From assembly GCA_050944035.1 (NCBI GenBank), contig JBMNQH010000014.1, positions 1-39,450 of the forward strand: DNA of 39,450 nt, given 5' to 3'. Within the stretch, counting starts at the first letter, position 1. Each line of letters starts with the position of its first letter. A model generated the notes under the pieces. That model had not been told where the DNA came from. It was given only the letters and a program-made list of their open reading frames with translations, and did not search any database. The translations under genes and the position numbers were made by a program. Positions 1-5,561 of the stretch are shown here, piece after piece. This stretch comes from JBMNQH01 sp050944035 (lineage in GTDB: Bacteria; Bacillota; Clostridia; Oscillospirales; Oscillospiraceae).

Positions 1-246
1 CGCTGGATAATATTCCGCTTCTATATCCACAATCCCGTTTCCCCTGTCTGCCTGCTCTATGTACGGCATTGCCTCCATGATACGGATAATCTGTTGCTTC
101 CTAATCGGTGGGTGTGGCGTTCCCTGTGTGTCCTCAAACCGCTGGAAGAAGTACCGGAATACAGACAGTGCTTCCTCCAGTGTATAAGGCGTGTCAGCTT
201 CCTCGTAGGCCGCCGCGGCCAGTGGTTCAAACCGTTCCCAGTTCAT
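1..246 (-). CDS. Partial phage-type protein, unrecognised
   Basis: The reading frame is open from an ATG at 246 to the window edge (82 codons, C-terminus missing). It begins MNWERFEPLAAAAYEEA and includes the segment FRYFFQRFEDTQ. I see no signal peptide, membrane segment or named motif. The start overlaps the stop of the DUF6291 gene by 4 bases (ATGA), so the two are probably translationally coupled. The position after a DUF6291 gene fits the replication/early region of Firmicutes prophages, where helicase-loader or similar accessory genes occur, but nothing in the visible part proves that role. The frame and overlap make a real gene likely; the function is unknown. Confidence 0.7.
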   Translation of the reverse strand, partial: MNWERFEPLAAAAYEEADTPYTLEEALSVFRYFFQRFEDTQGTPHPPIRKQQIIRIMEAMPYIEQADRGNGIVDIEAEYYPA

Positions 247-869
247 CCCTGCCACCCCCGCAGCTTGTCCATGGCTTCCTCGCGTAGCCGTTCGTTCTCT
301 GCCTCCTGTTCCGGTGTCATATCCGAAGCAACAGAAAGAAGGTCTGTTCTCACAGGGGCAGATGGCGCGCCAGCGCAATCCCTCCTACCCTCATAAACTG
401 GATTTGTTTCTGGATTTGATGTTGATGCTGAATCTGAATTTGAATTTGAATCTGGATCTGGAGTTGCGGTTGAAGCTGATTCTGTAGTTGAAGCTGTAGT
501 TGATGTTGTAGTTGGCTTCGTTTGCTTGCATTTGCTTGCATTTGCTTCGTTTGCTTCATTTTGCTTCATTTCTAAAGCATTTGCTTCGTTCTGCTGTCTG
601 GATTTTCCGCTCTGAATTCCACCTTTTCGCCCCGCTTCTATACGTGCTTCCCTGATCCGTTCATACCGTTCATTGTCTGCATCCAGCTTCGGCTGGAACA
701 GCATCCACAGGGTCGCGAGGATGGTATCGTCTCCGAAGTCCGGTACCTCTCCATATTGGGAGTAGTGCCGGATTGCGTGCAGCATGGTTTTAGCCTGCCC
801 GTCTAACAGGGCTTCCAGCACGTCAAACGTTTCCCAGTACATCATGACACCCGGTTTTTCTTTTGCCAT
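243..869 (-). CDS. DUF6291-like phage protein with low-complexity linker
   Basis: A 208-residue protein. The N-terminal 80 or so residues match my memory of DUF6291 proteins of Firmicutes prophages: an aromatic start (MMYWETFDVLEAL), a helical middle, then DNERYERIREARIEAGRKGG. DUF6291 proteins have no assigned enzymatic role and usually sit near phage replication genes. Residues 90-150 are low complexity: EAN/KQ repeats, then Thr/Ser-rich and Asp-Ser-Asn-rich stretches. This looks like a flexible linker. The C-terminus is charged and helical. The start overlaps the stop of the 89-aa gene by one base (TAATG), and the stop overlaps the next gene, so these genes form one minus-strand operon. 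No catalytic motif is visible. Confidence 0.75.
   Translation of the reverse strand: MAKEKPGVMMYWETFDVLEALLDGQAKTMLHAIRHYSQYGEVPDFGDDTILATLWMLFQPKLDADNERYERIREARIEAGRKGGIQSGKSRQQNEANALEMKQNEANEANASKCKQTKPTTTSTTASTTESASTATPDPDSNSNSDSASTSNPETNPVYEGRRDCAGAPSAPVRTDLLSVASDMTPEQEAENERLREEAMDKLRGWQG
415..592 (-). repeat. Imperfect short-repeat tract inside the DUF6291 gene
   Basis: On the minus strand this tract has imperfect units of about 6 bases (variants of CAGATTCAAATT) followed by variants of GAAGCAAATGCAAGCAAA. The repeats stay in frame in the annotated gene and also leave an alternate frame open that would read mostly Gln-Ile. The repeats are not exact, so they look old. They encode the linker of the DUF6291 protein. 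Confidence 0.7.
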
Positions 870-1138
870 TATCCCACCACCTGAAACCGTCTGGCGGCTT
901 TGGTTCTGACATACTGCGCATACATGGCGGCATGTTCGGCCTGAAAGCGCTTGCTGTCAAACCGGCTGGCGGTATAGTGTGTCCACTTGACGTGGATTCC
1001 ATCTACGCTGATTTCCTCACTGTCTGCCATGGCGTCCTTGATTTCCCGCTCCAACCCGTCCATCAGGTCGGAAAGTTCGGTCATCATCTTCTTCAGATCA
1101 GCGTATTCTTTCACCTTTGCGGCAATGTTTTCGTTCAT
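869..1138 (-). CDS. Small phage protein, family of 89-aa paralogs (copy A)
   Basis: An 89-residue protein with a strongly helical N-terminal half (residues 5-40, charged, probably coiled coil) and a C-terminal part with KWTHYTASRFDSKRF...RRFQV. It is a paralog of the 89-aa protein at 2807-3076: same length, same helix then short beta-like segment, a shared SRxD motif before an alanine-rich helix, and the same RRF-hydrophobic ending. I recall such proteins from Clostridia phages and plasmids, often near YqaJ-type nuclease genes, but their function is not established and I see no YqaJ gene here. The ribosome binding site AAGGAG lies about 9 bases upstream. The -35 box of a plus-strand promoter overlaps that site. 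Confidence 0.75.
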   Translation of the reverse strand: MNENIAAKVKEYADLKKMMTELSDLMDGLEREIKDAMADSEEISVDGIHVKWTHYTASRFDSKRFQAEHAAMYAQYVRTKAARRFQVVG

Positions 1139-1184
1139 GTTTTTACTCCTTGATTTTTCTGCCTTACTCTGTTATTATCAAGGT

Positions 1185-1262
1185 GGCCGGGGTAAGGCTC
1201 CCGGCTCACCCTCTGGTGTTGGGATAGCGTTCACTGTGGTAGGTGGGGCGCTATCCTTTTTT
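1185..1262 (+). ncRNA. Candidate small RNA E1 (promoter, two hairpins, terminator)
   Basis: Plus-strand promoter: TTGATT at 1150-1155 and TATTAT at 1173-1178, separated by exactly 17 bases. The first hairpin begins at the predicted start: GCCGGG (1186-1191) pairs with CCCGGC (1200-1205). The second is GGATAGCG (1222-1229) with CGCTATCC (1249-1256), followed by a run of six T's. The T-run overlaps the stop codon of the minus-strand 41-aa gene. The product would be about 78 nt and antisense to the spacer between two minus-strand genes. Two similar cassettes lie at 2030-2146 and 3087-3190. The base pairing is visible; transcription is inferred. Confidence 0.5.
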
Positions 1263-1386
1263 ATTTGGCTTTTGCCTGTCGAATCAGTTCGGCTGCTTCT
1301 TTCGGCGTCTTTGCTTTGCTCTCAATCAGCTGTGCCAGCGTTTCAAGAAAAGCATTGAATTCAGCGTTTGTCATTCCTGTTTCCAT
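1261..1386 (-). CDS. 41-aa phage small protein (copy A)
   Basis: A short gene encoding METGMTNAEFNAFLETLA followed by QLIESKAKTPKEAAELIRQAKAK. It has an excellent ribosome binding site (AAAGGAAGTGAGGAA) directly before the ATG. It looks like two short helices joined by a TP turn. The 37-aa protein at 2145-2258 is clearly related (ME--MT start, E-A-- helix, S/T-x-EEA motif). The gene is the first minus-strand gene after a divergent promoter whose -35/-10 (TTGACA at 1461-1456, TATTAT at 1438-1433) has a 17-base spacer containing a palindrome. Function unknown; such tiny genes are common in Clostridia prophages. Confidence 0.7.
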   Translation of the reverse strand: METGMTNAEFNAFLETLAQLIESKAKTPKEAAELIRQAKAK

Positions 1387-1430
1387 TTCCTCACTTCCTT
1401 TCTTAAGGGGTTTCCCCCTGCCTTACGAGT

Positions 1431-1530
1431 ATATAATACACTATTTCGTGTCTCTTGTCAATACTTTAGTTTCACTTTTTTGTTTCTTTTTTCATTTTTA
1501 CTTGACGAATTACATTTCGAAGTGTATATT
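1431..1530. promoter_or_regulatory. Divergent promoters with two palindromic operators (module A)
   Basis: Minus-strand promoter: TTGACA (1461-1456) and TATTAT (1438-1433) with a 17-base spacer. Plus-strand promoter: TTGACG (1502-1507) and TATATT (1525-1530), also with 17. Each spacer holds a 14-bp imperfect palindrome with ACAY/GTGT ends: ACACTATTTCGTGT (1438-1451) and ACATTTCGAAGTGT (1512-1525). A regulator bound there would block the polymerase, giving a phage-like switch. The likely regulator is the HTH protein encoded at 1556. Confidence 0.65.
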
Positions 1531-1555
1531 AAAAAGGAAGAAAGGGGTTGATTTA

Positions 1556-1774
1556 ATGCCGCTTACTATGGGCGAAAAAATCAAAATTGTTTTAGGCCGT
1601 CGCAATATGACACTTGGTGACTTAGCAGAAAAAACAGGACAAACTAGACAAAACTTATCTAACAAAATGAGCCGCGATAATTTCACAGAAAAAGAACTGC
1701 AAAAAATAGCCGTTGCGCTTAACTGCACTTATCATGCAGGGTTTACCTTAGATGATACTGGGGAAGAAATCTAA
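1556..1774 (+). CDS. XRE/Cro-type repressor
   Basis: A 72-residue helix-turn-helix protein. I chose the ATG at 1556 (MPLTMGEKIKIVLGRRNMT) because AAAGGGG sits just upstream and the perfect promoter is only 25 bases away; the longer upstream frame runs through the promoter and is rejected. Helices 2 and 3 of the HTH are at residues 19-40 (LGDLAEKTGQTRQNLSNKM), then KELQKIAVALNCTYHAGFTLDD, the usual C-terminal part of short XRE repressors. The operator in its own promoter suggests autoregulation. The next HTH gene starts within its stop codon (TAATG), so the two are cotranscribed. Confidence 0.85.
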   Translation: MPLTMGEKIKIVLGRRNMTLGDLAEKTGQTRQNLSNKMSRDNFTEKELQKIAVALNCTYHAGFTLDDTGEEI

Positions 1775-1989
1775 TGCCAATCAGATATAAAATTGATGTT
1801 CTTTCAGCGTTAAAAGAACGCGGCTATAACACAAACAAGCTGCGCAAAGAAAAGTTGCTTTCCGAAGGCGTGATACAATCACTCAGAGATGGAAAGACAA
1901 TTTCATTGCAAAACATTGCTCGCATTTGTCGCTTACTAGACTGCCAGCCCGGGGATATCCTGGAATATCAAAAAGAGGATTCAGAGTAA
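1774..1989 (+). CDS. Small HTH regulator (YozG/HTH_26-like), copy A
   Basis: A 71-residue protein starting MPIRYKIDVLSALKERGYNT and ending in CRLLDCQPGDILEYQ, the typical pattern of short XRE-like regulators (helix, HTH with N-L-R-KEKLLSEGVIQSLRDGK, then IARICRLLDCQPGDIL). It is coupled to the upstream repressor by a TAATG overlap. A second copy, differing mainly in the recognition region, lies at 2548-2769. The first 24 bases of the two genes are nearly identical, so one arose by duplication. No ligand-binding domain is present. It probably binds DNA as a dimer; the target is unproven. Confidence 0.85.
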   Translation: MPIRYKIDVLSALKERGYNTNKLRKEKLLSEGVIQSLRDGKTISLQNIARICRLLDCQPGDILEYQKEDSE

Positions 1990-2064
1990 TGCTGTTAACG
2001 GCGAACGATTCGTTCAGGGTCTTATCTCCTTGATTTCCCCTGCCGGTTGTGTTATCATGGAGGC

Positions 2065-2146
2065 GGTCAAATGGCAGGCTTTAACCGCCTCTGTTTGGTA
2101 TTTAGATAGTCGCTACTGTGAAGGGGGAGCGGCTATCTTTTTATTT
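2065..2146 (+). ncRNA. Candidate small RNA E2
   Basis: Second cassette. Promoter TTGATT (2030-2035) and TATCAT (2053-2058), 17-base spacer. First hairpin: GGTCAAA with TTTAACC around 2065-2086, one mismatch; a longer alternative is GAGGCGGT/ACCGCCTC (2060-2091). Second: GATAGTCGCT (2105-2114) with AGCGGCTATC (2128-2137), ten pairs including one U-G, then TTTTTATTT. The loop shares ACTGTG plus a G-run with E1. No intact minus-strand gene lies left of it, so the conserved TTGATT is not explained by a minus-strand ribosome binding site. The T-run overlaps the stop codon of the 37-aa gene, as in E1. Confidence 0.5.
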
Positions 2147-2258
2147 ACCCTGCTGCAATGTACTTGATGCACTTGATGGCTTCCTCTGCGCTGTGACCGT
2201 TGGCTTTCAGCCAGTCGATCAGCCTTGCAGCTTCGGTCACTGTCATGCTCTGTTCCAT
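2145..2258 (-). CDS. 37-aa phage small protein (copy B)
   Basis: Encodes MEQSMTVTEAARLIDWLKAN followed by GHSAEEAIKCIKYIAAG. I chose the ATG at 2258 because AGGAGGAGAAAGGG precedes it; the longer frame from 2333 would include the ribosome binding site as codons. It is related to the 41-aa protein at 1261-1386 in length, start and the S/T-x-EEA second helix. It is the first minus-strand gene leaving the second operator region. Function unknown. Confidence 0.6.
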   Translation of the reverse strand: MEQSMTVTEAARLIDWLKANGHSAEEAIKCIKYIAAG

Positions 2259-2378
2259 GCCCTTTCTCCTCCTGTCCGGTGTATTGGGGTGCTTGTGGTT
2301 CGTACCTTGATCCCCTGTACATATCGCTGTCACAAGCTGGCGGGTTTCTTCGTCGGGTTTCCTTCCCCTTTCTGACTA

Positions 2379-2485
2379 TAGTATAGCACTTAAATCATGT
2401 GCTGTCTATTGATATAATGCACATAAATTAAGTGCTGTATTTGTTAGTATTTGCACTTGATTTATGTGCTTGATTGACGTATACT
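2379..2485. promoter_or_regulatory. Divergent promoters with three 17-bp operators (module B)
   Basis: Three palindromes fit GCACWTRAWTYAWGTGC: 2386-2402, 2419-2435 and 2453-2469. Their centres are 33 and 34 bases apart, about three helical turns, so bound dimers would lie on one face. The minus-strand promoter is TAGACA then TATACT with the first palindrome exactly filling its 17-base spacer. The plus-strand promoter is TTGATT (2457-2462) and TATACT (2480-2485), spacer 17, with the third palindrome over the -35. This is a classic repressor-operator layout, distinct in sequence from modules A and C. Confidence 0.75.
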
Positions 2486-2547
2486 GTGTACAGTGGAAAA
2501 GTGGGCAAATATGTAAAAAGTTCCACACAAGAAAAGGGGGACAATTG

Positions 2548-2769
2548 ATGCCAATCAGATATAAAATTGATATCCTTGCAGCATTAAAAACGGCTGGTTA
2601 TAGCTCTACGCGTATCCGAAACGAAAAACTCATGGGGCAAGCTACGTTGACACAGCTGAGACATAGAGAATTAGTATCATGGATGAATATAGAAACCATT
2701 TGCCGTCTACTGGACTGCCAACCTGGGGATATACTGGAGTATCAGAAAGACGAGCCCATGGACCGTTGA
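2548..2769 (+). CDS. Small HTH regulator, copy B
   Basis: A 73-residue paralog of the protein at 1774-1989: MPIRYKIDILAALKTAGYSS at the start and CRLLDCQPGDILEYQKDE near the end are nearly the same, while the middle (RIRNEKLMGQATLTQLRHRELVSWMN) has diverged. That middle holds the DNA-recognition helix, so the two proteins probably read different operators. The start is the ATG at 2548, preceded by AAAAGGGGG; the frame upstream has no good start. It lies directly downstream of the three 17-bp palindromes, which are its probable operators. A duplication with change of specificity is the simplest reading. Confidence 0.85.
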   Translation: MPIRYKIDILAALKTAGYSSTRIRNEKLMGQATLTQLRHRELVSWMNIETICRLLDCQPGDILEYQKDEPMDR

Positions 2770-2806
2770 CGATCGTCGCTCCACATATGGGAAGCGTGGA
2801 TTGAAA

Positions 2807-3076
2807 TCAGGCCACAACGAACCGCCGCATCTCGACCGTTTTGGAAAACCGCTGCGCAATCTCTGGCATTGCACGTTTTAAGGCCGCTGTGTCAATCCTG
2901 CTGGATTTCACAGTCTTATAGGTAACTTTATACTCTCCAGCGTAAAGCGTCTCAGAATCACCCATGTGGGCTTTCAGCTCGTCCTTGATGGCTTCGGCTT
3001 CTGCCTGTGCCTCTTCGATCAGCGTTTGAAGCTCTCTCAGGTTTCTAATCTTGATGGTTAATTCGTTCGTGCTCAT
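2807..3076 (-). CDS. Small phage protein, 89-aa family (copy C)
   Basis: An 89-residue protein: an N-terminal charged helix (residues 8-40, LRELQTLIEEAQAEAEAIKD), then GEYKVTYKTVKSSRIDTAAL and a C-terminal TVEMRRFVVA. This tail is one I recall from small proteins in Clostridia prophages. It is a paralog of copy A at 869-1138 (same length, SRxD motif, RRF ending). The ribosome binding site GGAAGGAG is 6-7 bases before the ATG. Downstream on the minus strand it meets the 3' end of the plus-strand HTH gene (convergent). No function is established. Confidence 0.75.
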   Translation of the reverse strand: MSTNELTIKIRNLRELQTLIEEAQAEAEAIKDELKAHMGDSETLYAGEYKVTYKTVKSSRIDTAALKRAMPEIAQRFSKTVEMRRFVVA

Positions 3077-3121
3077 AATTTGCTCCTTCCATTTTGTGAA
3101 GGGCTGTGGTATACTGTGTTT

Positions 3122-3190
3122 GACAGCCCTTTCGGTTGTTGTGCGTTCCCGTGTTGCTTTGGTCGGCGGCGGGGACGCTTTTCTTTTTGT
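3122..3190 (+). ncRNA. Candidate small RNA E3
   Basis: Third cassette. Promoter TTCCAT (3087-3092, weak) and TATACT (3110-3115), again a 17-base spacer. The first hairpin begins at the predicted start: GACAGCC (3122-3128) with GGTTGTT (3134-3140), seven pairs including wobbles. The second is GCGTTCCCG (3143-3151) with CGGGGACGC (3170-3178), then TTTTCTTTTT. An overlapping DNA inverted repeat, AAGGGCTGT (3099-3107) with ACAGCCCTT (3123-3131), also spans the promoter. The order of elements matches E1 and E2, although the sequence has diverged. Confidence 0.4.
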
Positions 3191-3333
3191 CAGGGGCGGC
3201 TGGGGGCTTTAAGCATCTATGCTCTCGGCAATCTCAATCTCACTTATCCGTTCCAGCTCTTATGTCGCGTTCTTGTTTCAGCTCTCGCTTACTCCGTCCG
3301 CTTTCGCTTCCCTCTTTCTGGTATTATTATAGT

Positions 3334-3431
3334 ATACATGTACATGTATTTCAATAGGCAGAACAAACAAAATACATGTACATTGATTGTTTATATTATA
3401 CATGTACACTGATGTTATTATGTGGTATAAT
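3334..3431. promoter_or_regulatory. Operator region with three TACATGTACA palindromes (module C)
   Basis: A perfect 16-bp palindrome ATACATGTACATGTAT at 3334-3349, and two further TACATGTACA sites at 3373-3382 and 3399-3408. The plus-strand promoter of the ribbon-helix-helix gene is TGTACA (3403-3408) with TATAAT (3426-3431), spacer 17, so the last palindrome covers the -35. Short palindromes in series are typical of ribbon-helix-helix operators, and such a gene follows directly. Between this region and E3 (3191-3333) I see no credible gene. Confidence 0.7.
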
Positions 3432-3449
3432 AATAGGGGAGGTGACTCT

Positions 3450-3665
3450 ATGGCTCGGCCAAAAACAAAAACAACCGCACAAATTAAAAATGATTACGCA
3501 AGGAAAGCGTATGATGATGTGCGGTTGCAAGTTAAAAAGGGAAAGAAAGAGATTATCAAGGCCCACGCACAAGCCCGTGGAGAAAGCGTCAACGGCTTTA
3601 TCAATCGCGCCATAGATGAAGCTATGGAGCGGGACGGGGGTGAAGCACATGGGAATAGAGATTGA
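3450..3665 (+). CDS. Ribbon-helix-helix (Arc/MetJ-like) DNA-binding protein
   Basis: A 71-residue protein, MARPKTKTTAQIKNDYARKA then YDDVRLQVKKGKKEIIKAHAQARGESVNGFINRAIDEAMERD. The pattern beta strand (DDVRLQV), helix (KEIIKAHAQARG), helix (SVNGFINRAIDEAM) is that of Arc-type ribbon-helix-helix proteins. The start at 3450 has GGGGAGGTGA upstream. The DUF4258 gene overlaps its end by 17 bases. Lying directly behind palindromic operators and ahead of a toxin-antitoxin pair, it is the likely autoregulator of this operon. Whether it is itself the antitoxin is not shown. Confidence 0.8.
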   Translation: MARPKTKTTAQIKNDYARKAYDDVRLQVKKGKKEIIKAHAQARGESVNGFINRAIDEAMERDGGEAHGNRD

Positions 3666-3966
3666 TGATTTGCGCAAACTGTGCAATACTGGCAACATTC
3701 GTTGGACGGAACATGTTTTGAAGCGTCTTATGCAGCGGGGAATTTCTAGATCAGATGTTATCCAAGCAATACAGACCGGTGAAATCATTGCACAATATCC
3801 CGATGACTATCCGTTCCCTAGTTGTTTGATTTTGGGTTTATCAATTGCCGGACAGATACTTCATGTTGTTTGCGGGCGCGGTGTTGACGAAATATGGATG
3901 ATAACCGCGTATTATCCAGATCCCGGCGAATGGGACAATGAGTTTAGAAAGAAGGTATTGCAATGA
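3649..3966 (+). CDS. DUF4258 protein, probable toxin component
   Basis: A 105-residue protein. I chose the ATG at 3649 (MGIEIDDLRKLCN) because GGGGGTGA precedes it. It contains the features I recall for DUF4258: an early WTEHVLKRLMQRGISRSDVIQAI (histidine, arginine and helix), the stretch GEIIAQYPDDYPFPSCLILG, and a final VDEIWMITAYYPDPGEWD. DUF4258 proteins share the small RelE/ParE-like layout and often sit beside a YgiT-type zinc-finger protein, as here. The stop overlaps the start of that next gene by four bases (ATGA). Role as an RNA-acting toxin is inferred from family and context. Confidence 0.75.
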   Translation: MGIEIDDLRKLCNTGNIRWTEHVLKRLMQRGISRSDVIQAIQTGEIIAQYPDDYPFPSCLILGLSIAGQILHVVCGRGVDEIWMITAYYPDPGEWDNEFRKKVLQ

Positions 3967-4190
3967 CCTGTTTCTTTTGTAAAGGGCAAACTGTGGAAAC
4001 AACTACAAAGTTTATTGTCGATCTTGGAAACTGTGTTGTGATTGTTAAGAACGTACCGGCTAAGGTATGCCAGCAGTGTGGAGAAACTTCATTCAGCGAC
4101 GAAGTTGCACAGCAGCTTGAAAAGATCGTTGACACCGTCAAGCACAGCATTATGACAGAGGTTGCTATTATCGAGTACAGCGCAGCATAA
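3963..4190 (+). CDS. YgiT/MqsA-type zinc-finger antitoxin-like protein
   Basis: A 75-residue protein with two CxxC pairs, CFFC (residues 3-6) and CQQC (residues 37-40), the zinc-binding knuckles of the YgiT/MqsA N-terminal domain, then GETSFSDEVAQQLEKIVD. The C-terminal HTH domain of full MqsA is absent, which is common when a separate DNA-binding gene serves the operon; the ribbon-helix-helix gene upstream could do that. It is coupled to the DUF4258 gene by ATGA overlap and followed directly by a terminator. I read it as the antitoxin of the pair. Confidence 0.8.
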   Translation: MTCFFCKGQTVETTTKFIVDLGNCVVIVKNVPAKVCQQCGETSFSDEVAQQLEKIVDTVKHSIMTEVAIIEYSAA

Positions 4191-4200
4191 ACGCACAAGA

Positions 4201-4233
4201 AGGCCGATGGGATAAACCCACCGGCCTCTTTTG
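4201..4233 (+). terminator. Intrinsic terminator after the toxin-antitoxin operon
   Basis: GGCCGATGGG pairs with CCCACCGGCC across a 5-base loop (stem near 4202-4226, one mismatch), followed by TCTTTTG. It ends the plus-strand operon. Positions 4234-4409 hold no gene I can support. Confidence 0.8.
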
Positions 4234-4409
4234 TTTTCAGCTGTACAGTCGAGCGCTACGCCTGTTCTGCTCTCTAGGGGTATTACTACCCTCCGCAACG
4301 GTGTGAAACGAATTAGCCCCGATAATACACGGCATTTTTTAGCTGAAATTCGCTTTTGCACGTATGGTTTCCTGTTCGATTCTCTGCAAGGTGTTTCTCC
4401 TCTCTTTTT

Positions 4410-5183
4410 TTAGTGGACGATATCGGCTTTTTTAGGGTCTTGCAAATCTCGCAATAGTTTTTCCCGTATGAATACCGCTTCTTCTACCGCCGACGTGCCT
4501 GTTATGTTGAACCGTTCCGCTCCAACATGGAAATAATACGGTGTGCGCACTTCTACAAAGCTGTACAGGCGTTTTCCAACCGATGATGTCCGCTTCATTT
4601 GCCGTAGCTGGCGCAAGCCGGTCTCTTTCCTTTGGCGTACCGTCCGACACTCCACCCCGTTCTGTTCCGCGATATCGGGAATATTACAGCCTTCCAGATA
4701 GTACGCATGGATTGCTGTGCCTGTCTCCGCTGGAAGTGTGGAAATGGCCTCTTCCAGCACATTGTGAAGTTGTTCCAGATAAATGCGGTTTTCCACTACC
4801 TCTATCCGGTCGGTTGTGTCTGCAATTGTGTCAATCAACGCAGTATCTTCATCCAGCGGGCTGTAAATACTCACAGCCTTATTCAGCGCGTTTCCGGCCT
4901 TTGTACGATATCCGGCAGCTTCTGCAAATGCAGTCTTTAGGTAGAACGCCAGCCACCCAATGAACGAATTTTCTTTCTCCGGCTTGTAGCTGTCCACGGC
5001 TTGCACCATGGCAAGATACCCGCTTTGATACAGATCATCAAATTCCACGCCACAGCGGCCACCCAGAAGGTTCACAATGCGGTTTGCTTGCTGTCTGACA
5101 AACCGCTCCACCTGCTCCCACAGTTCCGGTATGCGGTTCCGCTCCCCTGCCTGTATGGCCTGTACCAGCTCTTCATTTGACAT
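4410..5183 (-). CDS. Phage-type sigma-70 family RNA polymerase sigma factor
   Basis: A 257-residue protein. Residues 1-110 match sigma region 2: a leading helix (MSNEELVQAIQAGE), then EFDDLYQSGYLAMVQAVDSYKPEKENSFIGWL, the usual DLxQxGxxAL...A...YDP..G..F pattern. Region 4 is at about 145-200: IYLEQLHNVLEEAISTLPAETG, then the HTH with DIAEQNGVECRTVRQRKETGLRQL. A further 55 residues (KRTSSVGKRLYSF to the end) are not part of the usual fold. Such proteins in Clostridia phages are thought to control late or transfer genes. The start is supported by GGGAGG. Confidence 0.85.
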   Translation of the reverse strand: MSNEELVQAIQAGERNRIPELWEQVERFVRQQANRIVNLLGGRCGVEFDDLYQSGYLAMVQAVDSYKPEKENSFIGWLAFYLKTAFAEAAGYRTKAGNALNKAVSIYSPLDEDTALIDTIADTTDRIEVVENRIYLEQLHNVLEEAISTLPAETGTAIHAYYLEGCNIPDIAEQNGVECRTVRQRKETGLRQLRQMKRTSSVGKRLYSFVEVRTPYYFHVGAERFNITGTSAVEEAVFIREKLLRDLQDPKKADIVH

Positions 5184-5222
5184 GCTGTTTCCTCCCTAAT
5201 ATACTGAATCAAAGAAGGCTTT

Positions 5223-5537
5223 TTATGTTCGGACGATCTCCAACCAATCTTCTAACCGCATTGTAACAAGCCATGGTGAGCGGGACTTCCTGTGGAACAG
5301 TGTCGGCTTCCCGTCATGGAACCTCTCGCTATCCCGAATGGCCTGTTTCATTGCCTCCGGTACATTCAGCCTTTCTACTCGCTTCACCTCGATATGTATT
5401 CCAGGTATTCCCACAAGGTCGGGAACCTCTCCAAAGGACATGGAGCCACCCCGCTTGATATCGTAACCATGTTCACGCAAGAGCCGTGCAAGCTCCCGCT
5501 CTCCGTTTGCGCCTTTTCGTTGTGATGCTTTACCCAT
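5223..5537 (-). CDS. PD-(D/E)XK nuclease, Holliday junction resolvase-like
   Basis: A 104-residue protein with the layout of small phage resolvases: an N-terminal basic helix (SQRKGANGERELARLLREHG) holding the first conserved Glu, then the catalytic PD followed by an ExK motif (SFGEVPDLVGIPG, then IHIEVKR). The C-terminal part (KPTLFHRKSRSPWLVTMRL) supplies the final strands. The family cleaves branched DNA during phage or plasmid recombination and packaging. It lies between the sigma factor and the iteron region on the minus strand. Resolvase is the closest match; a related VRR-NUC-type nuclease is possible. Confidence 0.75.
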   Translation of the reverse strand: MGKASQRKGANGERELARLLREHGYDIKRGGSMSFGEVPDLVGIPGIHIEVKRVERLNVPEAMKQAIRDSERFHDGKPTLFHRKSRSPWLVTMRLEDWLEIVRT

Positions 5538-5561
5538 AAATCACCGGTGAAGTCTATTTGG

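Noticed and set aside
350..559. Gln/Ile-repeat frame on the minus strand
   Set aside because: An alternate frame through the short-repeat tract of the DUF6291 gene; no start signal.
3192..3330. A third gene of the 37-41-aa family next to E3
   Set aside because: Expected by analogy, but all minus-strand frames are broken by stops and none has a start with a ribosome binding site. Only a short ELERISEIEIAESIDA-like stretch is seen.
3080..3412. 110-codon plus-strand frame
   Set aside because: It runs through the E3 hairpins, the terminator and the operators, and has no ribosome binding site.
4234..4409. Small minus-strand frame starting MPCIIGANSF
   Set aside because: No ribosome binding site, no family resemblance; only 32 codons.
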